Assembly (NCBI GenBank): GCA_018969805.1
Contig: JAGWXQ010000058.1
Location: forward strand, 1-8,043
Direction: 5' to 3'
Length of the DNA: 8,043 nucleotides
Origin: Paenibacillaceae bacterium
Lineage (GTDB): Bacteria > Bacillota > Bacilli > Paenibacillales > YIM-B00363
The notes beneath the pieces were generated by a model that did no database searches, had not been told where the DNA came from, and was given only the letters and a program-made list of their open reading frames with translations. Position numbers and translations under genes: made by a program. Shown piece by piece: positions 4,582 through 8,043 of the stretch (within the stretch, counting starts at the first letter, position 1; every line of letters starts with the position of its first letter).

Positions 4582-7533
4582 GTGCGGTATGGTGTGCTGT
4601 GTTTGGTCATCGGGTGTGGAGTTGTCGGTATCGGTGGGTGGGCGCAGGCGCAGTCGGATGGGTGGGTGCGTGTGGAAGCGTCATCGTTTACGGGGATGCC
4701 GGTGTCGGCGATGGACATTGTGCCGCTCTCTCTGGGTGACTTTGCACTTGCGCGTAGTGAAGTGACTGGTGTGCAGTGGACAGAAGTCGCTGATTGGGCA
4801 CGCACTCAGGGGTACGTCATCGGGGACGTCGCGGTACCAGCGGATGCGTCGTTGCCCGTATCGCGGGTCGCGTACGTCGATGCGATCGTGTGGCTCAATG
4901 CATCGTCAGAGCGTGCGGGGAGAGACCCTGTGTACCGCGACGGTCAAGGGAAGGTCATTCGCAATCGTGCGGACGTAGATGCACATGTGCTTGCGGGTGC
5001 ATACGATGGGGACCGTTTGCCGACTGCGACGGAGTGGACGGTGGCAGCGACTGTATTGGGGACGGTTATGCCGCAGCATAGCGCACAATTTACGGAAACG
5101 CTTGGGACTGTGACACATTATTACGATATTGAAGCGCGTGGGATCAAGACGTGGATGTTTGCGGTACAAGAACAGCAAGGACCCGTATACTGGGCGCCAC
5201 CGTATTCCGAAACCGATGTGCCGCGCGATGCGTCCAAAAATGCGCTCGGACTGCTCGGCATGGATACCTCATTGCGAGAACACGTTGTAAATAAGAAAAT
5301 GCAGCCGGGGTATGTTGCCGGTGGAGACGCACAAAAGCGTTCGCTTGCGATACAAGATTGTGGTTGTTCGCCAAGTGTTGGCGATGCCCGCATCGGATTG
5401 CGCCCTGCGCGCTCTGTCGTGTCTGCACGCACCCATGTCGCATTGCCGACCCCGCATACCGGTGTGGCAGCAGTGACGACACTTGATGCGTCGACGTACA
5501 CGGCGACCGTCACATGGACCCCTGCATTGATCGACCAGACGTTTGCACCCAATGTTGCGTACACGGCGCGGATTGCCCTGACCGCCAAACCGTCGTACAC
5601 GGTGGATGGGGCGCAGGTGCGCGTCCCGCGTGCGCGCACGGTGTCGTTTGTGGACGATGTCGTGACGGCGGTGTTTGACAAGACGGCACAGCGCACAGTG
5701 CAGATGGTGGACATCCCGACGCGGGGCATAAAGACAGTTCCGACAAGCGACGGCGCCAACAAAGGACGGTCCGCGCCGTTGCCGTTTGCGCTCGGGAGTA
5801 CGGAAGTGACGCGCGGTGTTTGGAATGAGGTCGCTGGTTGGGCAGTGGCACAAGGATATCGGTTTGCAGCAGGGGCAGACCCATTTTGGAAAGCAGCACC
5901 GGATTTGCCGCACATTGTGCGTGCAAAAAACGATTTGTTCGTGTGGCTCAACGCCAAGTCGGCACGTGAGGGGCGCGATCCCGCGTACCGAGATGTGCAA
6001 GGACGCATCGTGACCGATGCGACAAAAACGGGTGCAGTCGATGTAATACAGGCGATGGCATACAACGGCTATCGTTTGCCTACAGAGCAAGAATTGACTG
6101 TGGCAGGTGCGTTGTTGCCAGCTGGTGATCCAAAGACGTGGGAAAAAAGTGTCGTTGGTACGACAAAAGTTGGAAAAAAGACGACGTATTGGGATTTGGG
6201 ACATGCGTTTTTTGAACACACGCAGTGTACGGAGGCGTGTTATGGGTTTGGCGGTGCGGGCGATGTCGTGGCTTCGTGGACGGAGCGCGGAGGCGCATTG
6301 CGCAAGGTGCCCATGGTTGTTTCAGGATTGGGCACAAATGCGCAGGAATGGTACGTCCAGGCGGACAAGCGGACAGTTGTAGGGAAGGGCGCGGTTCGTG
6401 TCGCGCAGTCCTTGATCAAGAGCGCGCAAGATGTGGCGATGCCGTTGATCGCCCCTGTGACGGGCAGAAAGCCCCAAACGCACGTCGATACGTCCGCGTA
6501 CACAGGGACAGTGGCGTGGACACCGGTAGTACAAAACGGCCGTTTTTCCGCAAGCACAAAATATACGGCAACGGTGTCTCTGCGTGCACGTCCAAAGTTT
6601 GCGCTAGATCGCATCATCGTTCCTGGTGCACAAACCATGAAATGGAATGCAAAAAATGCTGTTGTGTCCATAGCGTTTGCACAAACACAGACGATCGTCC
6701 CAAGCAAGGAAGTACTCGTGCGCGCAGGATCGCTGACAAAGGTGCCCCTAGGGAAAAAGGAAACAAAATCGATTCGTTTAAAGGACTTTTATGTTTCCAA
6801 CACGGAAGTGACGTATCGGGACTGGTGGGACATCGTGCAGTGGGCAAAGAAAAACGGGTACACATTTGTAGGCACTGGGACGGAAGGTTCGCGGGGTGTC
6901 GCGGGGGCAGCACCGACGGAGCGTCAGTTTGAACCGGTCGTCGATATGGATCAAGCAGATGTATTTGTGTGGCTCAATGCACGATCGGAAAAAAATGGAC
7001 TGCGTCCAGTGTATACGGATCGAACGGGACGAGTCATTCGCAATGCGGTTGCGGATGCGGCGTTGCTCAAGGATTCCGTGCTCGTACAGTCACTGCGTGC
7101 GCAAACTGCGCGCAACGGATATCGGCTGCCCCTCCACGACGAATGGTGGGTGATGGCAACGGCTGCTGGGACGACCCGCGATGCGAACATCCCATCGATC
7201 ACGACAAAAGAAGGAAAAATAACGCATTATTGGTTCGATGTGTGGAGCGATACGCCCTTGCTCAAGCGCATTGCGTGGTTCGGGGGTGTGCAGCATACCC
7301 AACCGGTCGGACAAAAGAACCCATCGCCCATAGGAATGTATGATGTGTTTGGCAACGCACAGGAGTGGGTATTTTTCCCTGAAGGACGAAAACATCCTTT
7401 GTTCGGCAGTGTTTCTTATGTCGCTGGAGTGGGAGGAGACATTTTTTCGAGCAAACCATCTGTGCAGCCGTGTGGCAATTTGGATGGATGCATCCAGCAA
7501 GTGTTCGGCATGCGCATCGTGCGTACGCGGTAA
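4582..7533 (+). CDS. Predicted secreted protein with three SUMF1/FGE-like modules and two Ig-like linkers
   Basis: 983 residues from GTG 4582. A Sec signal peptide is likely (hydrophobic 4-19, AQA cleavage site before Gln24). Three modules repeat the formylglycine-generating-enzyme/EgtB/PvdO fold signature: an EVT block (SEVTGVQW 59-66; TEVTRGVW 407-414; TEVTYRDW 741-748), a VWLNA block (103-107, 454-458, 796-800), a RLPT-type block (145-148, 498-501, 848-851) and a closing strand (IGLRPAR 271-277; KGAVRVA 602-608; FGMRIVR 975-981). Module 3 is the most intact (GMYDVFGNAQEW 918-929). Two related linkers (304-366 and 638-700) have the YTATVxWTP...YTAxVxLxAKP pattern, as in Ig-like repeats beside SUMF1 domains in Treponema and clostridia. 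The RGGSW/Cys catalytic signature of true FGE is not recognisable, so a binding or structural role is likelier than catalysis. GTG 4582 is preferred for the G-rich ribosome site and the possible -10 at 4545; ATG 4546 would add 12 residues. Confidence 0.85.
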   Translation: MRYGVLCLVIGCGVVGIGGWAQAQSDGWVRVEASSFTGMPVSAMDIVPLSLGDFALARSEVTGVQWTEVADWARTQGYVIGDVAVPADASLPVSRVAYVDAIVWLNASSERAGRDPVYRDGQGKVIRNRADVDAHVLAGAYDGDRLPTATEWTVAATVLGTVMPQHSAQFTETLGTVTHYYDIEARGIKTWMFAVQEQQGPVYWAPPYSETDVPRDASKNALGLLGMDTSLREHVVNKKMQPGYVAGGDAQKRSLAIQDCGCSPSVGDARIGLRPARSVVSARTHVALPTPHTGVAAVTTLDASTYTATVTWTPALIDQTFAPNVAYTARIALTAKPSYTVDGAQVRVPRARTVSFVDDVVTAVFDKTAQRTVQMVDIPTRGIKTVPTSDGANKGRSAPLPFALGSTEVTRGVWNEVAGWAVAQGYRFAAGADPFWKAAPDLPHIVRAKNDLFVWLNAKSAREGRDPAYRDVQGRIVTDATKTGAVDVIQAMAYNGYRLPTEQELTVAGALLPAGDPKTWEKSVVGTTKVGKKTTYWDLGHAFFEHTQCTEACYGFGGAGDVVASWTERGGALRKVPMVVSGLGTNAQEWYVQADKRTVVGKGAVRVAQSLIKSAQDVAMPLIAPVTGRKPQTHVDTSAYTGTVAWTPVVQNGRFSASTKYTATVSLRARPKFALDRIIVPGAQTMKWNAKNAVVSIAFAQTQTIVPSKEVLVRAGSLTKVPLGKKETKSIRLKDFYVSNTEVTYRDWWDIVQWAKKNGYTFVGTGTEGSRGVAGAAPTERQFEPVVDMDQADVFVWLNARSEKNGLRPVYTDRTGRVIRNAVADAALLKDSVLVQSLRAQTARNGYRLPLHDEWWVMATAAGTTRDANIPSITTKEGKITHYWFDVWSDTPLLKRIAWFGGVQHTQPVGQKNPSPIGMYDVFGNAQEWVFFPEGRKHPLFGSVSYVAGVGGDIFSSKPSVQPCGNLDGCIQQVFGMRIVRTR
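4888..6981 (+). repeat. Nucleotide-level traces of internal triplication in the SUMF1-like gene
   Basis: GTGTGGCTCAATGCA occurs identically at 4888-4902 (module 1) and 6967-6981 (module 3), and GTGTGGCTCAACGC at 5941-5954 (module 2). All three encode the VWLNA block at the same place in each module. GTCATTCGCAAT also recurs in modules 1 and 3 (about 4955 and 7032). The rest of the modules has diverged strongly, so the duplication is old or these blocks are under constraint. Confidence 0.6.
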
Positions 7534-7551
7534 CCGATCGATGCGCACGAT
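7516..7551 (+). other. Hairpin over the stop codon of the SUMF1-like gene, not a standard terminator
   Basis: ATCGTGCG (7516-7523) pairs with CGCACGAT (7544-7551). An alternative small stem uses CGATCG at 7535-7540 and 7548-7553. Neither is followed by a T-run, so no intrinsic terminator can be claimed for the gene, and read-through towards lepB is possible. Confidence 0.35.
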
Positions 7552-7574
7552 CGCTCGTTGCATTGCATGCATTC

Positions 7575-7678
7575 ATGCGCATCCGTATGGAAAACATCGT
7601 TCCAGAGCGCTGTATGCGTTAAGGAAGCAACATGCGTTTTTGTGGAACGGGCACATGTGTTGAAATACGGATGCGTAT
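7575..7678. repeat. Long imperfect inverted repeat between the SUMF1-like gene and lepB
   Basis: ATGCGCATCCGTAT (7575-7588) is the reverse complement of ATACGGATGCGTAT (7665-7678) except for one G-T pair. Nested inside, CGTTCCA (7598-7604) pairs with TGGAACG (7643-7649), and ACAT (7594-7597) can pair with ATGT (7655-7658) across a bulge. A competing hairpin uses the right arm: ACGGAT (7667-7672) with ATCCGT (7677-7682), loop GCGT. The element has no T-run, no coding frame and no recognised RNA-family core. It may be an mRNA 3' structure, a regulatory leader or a small non-autonomous element. Confidence 0.5.
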
Positions 7679-7692
7679 CCGTTATGGGAGTT

Positions 7693-7722
7693 TTGCGTTC
7701 CGTGCACATAGTTTGGTAAGAT
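7693..7722 (+). promoter_or_regulatory. Candidate lepB promoter with extended -10
   Basis: TTGCGT (7693-7698), an 18-bp spacer and TAAGAT (7717-7722), with TGG directly before the -10 giving an extended TGn motif. Start near 7729 would leave a leader of about 47 bases. The direct repeat GACGATGTG at 7724-7732 and 7740-7748 lies at the expected start and in the leader and could be a regulator site. Confidence 0.45.
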
Positions 7723-7775
7723 CGACGATGTGCGTACAGGACGATGTGAAAAACGTCATGGAAGGGGGAGCATGC

Positions 7776-8043
7776 ATGGAATGGATGGAGGAAAATAAGT
7801 TTTCTTGGAAAATTGAGTTGCTCCATTGGGTGAAGTGGTTGGTCATTTTTATCGTGCTGTTTGGGGGCATCCGCTTTTTTTTGTTTGCGATGTACATCGT
7901 AAACGGAGAATCGATGAACCCGACGCTGCAAGACAGCGAACGCGTACTGGTGAATAAGATCGTGTATCGCATGCGTCCACCGGAGCGTGGTGAAATTATT
8001 GTGTTTCAAGCGACGAAAGAAGAGCAGTACATCAAGCGCGTCA
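7776..8043 (+). CDS. lepB: Signal peptidase I, N-terminal part (3' end outside the window)
   Basis: The first 89 codons are visible. Residues about 19-40 form a single hydrophobic membrane segment after a short charged N-terminus, the topology of Bacillus SipS-type enzymes. The catalytic serine is Ser46 in NGESMNPTL, and the general-base lysine is Lys87 in YIKRV, just before the window ends. ERVLVNKIVYR and PERGEIIVF are standard strands between them. The enzyme cuts signal peptides from Sec and Tat substrates on the outer face of the membrane. ATG 7776 is chosen because AAGGGGGAG (7762-7770) lies 5 bases ahead; in-frame ATGs at 7758 and 7785 fit less well. In Bacillota lepB often follows rplS directly; here the SUMF1-like gene intervenes. 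The neighbouring secreted protein would be one of its substrates. Confidence 0.95.
   Translation, partial: MEWMEENKFSWKIELLHWVKWLVIFIVLFGGIRFFLFAMYIVNGESMNPTLQDSERVLVNKIVYRMRPPERGEIIVFQATKEEQYIKRV

Noticed and set aside
4603..4617. Lipobox-like VIGC in the signal peptide of the SUMF1-like protein
   Set aside because: From GTG 4582 the hydrophobic stretch before this cysteine is only about 8 residues with one basic residue, too short for a lipoprotein signal. AQA before Gln24 is a better type I site. It would need reconsidering if ATG 4546 is the true start.
4582..7533. Active formylglycine-generating enzyme or sulfatase-maturation enzyme
   Set aside because: None of the three modules shows the RGGSW-x-C-x4-C catalytic stretch, and no sulfatase gene is in the window.
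7535..7553. CGATCG hairpin as terminator of the SUMF1-like gene
   Set aside because: The stem is only 6 bp and no run of T follows.
7610..7640. AAGGAAGCAACATGCG looks like the 3' side of the SRP RNA domain IV (GGAAGCAGC)
   Set aside because: The needed 5' arm with a CAGG-type internal loop and GGAA tetraloop closing is absent, and no rod-like complement surrounds it. Similarity is limited to one short word.
7575..7678. Insertion sequence or miniature transposon
   Set aside because: Inverted arms of 14 bases are present, but I see no clear flanking target-site duplication and only one copy in the window. It is kept as an inverted repeat of unknown role.

Overview
The window looks like a chromosomal housekeeping region of a Bacillota (Firmicutes, Bacilli-like) bacterium with roughly half G+C. 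The evidence is the gene order ylxM-ffh-rpsP-rimM-trmD-rplS-lepB; YlxM, which is mostly found in Bacillota and related Gram-positives; a short Bacillus SipS-type signal peptidase with one N-terminal membrane segment; a clean sigma-A promoter (TTGACA-17-TACACT); and very strong Shine-Dalgarno sites. I cannot name a species. All genes lie on the + strand, which is visibly rich in G and T.

Layout. (1) Bases 1-351 are the 3' end of a PD-(D/E)XK nuclease-like gene of the DUF1703 type (usually fused to an AAA-ATPase domain). (2) Bases 352-721 are non-coding and hold an 11-bp inverted repeat, an intrinsic terminator and the promoter of the next operon. (3) Bases 722-4455 are a compact operon for co-translational protein targeting and ribosome/tRNA maturation: ylxM, ffh (SRP GTPase), rpsP (S16), rimM (16S/30S maturation), trmD (tRNA m1G37 methyltransferase) and rplS (L19). 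ylxM/ffh and rimM/trmD overlap. A textbook terminator closes the operon at 4476-4505. (4) Bases 4582-7533 encode a large predicted secreted protein with three degenerate SUMF1/FGE-like (formylglycine-generating-enzyme fold) modules joined by two related Ig-like linkers. Just before its preferred start lies an A7G8 homopolymer tract. (5) Bases 7534-7775 are non-coding, with a long imperfect inverted repeat that can fold in two competing ways and a candidate lepB promoter. (6) Bases 7776-8043 are the 5' end of lepB (signal peptidase I), cut by the window edge.

Ffh, a secreted cargo protein and a signal peptidase form a secretion theme. The SRP/ribosome operon and lepB are the conserved part. 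The triple-SUMF1 gene appears to be inserted between rplS and lepB and is the accessory, least understood element. No khpA/ylqC KH-domain gene is present between rpsP and rimM, where many Bacillota have it. I saw no tRNA, rRNA, CRISPR, transposase or phage gene. The most novel candidates are the triple-module secreted protein with one cysteine pair per module, the A7G8 tract at its start, and the switch-like inverted repeat before lepB.
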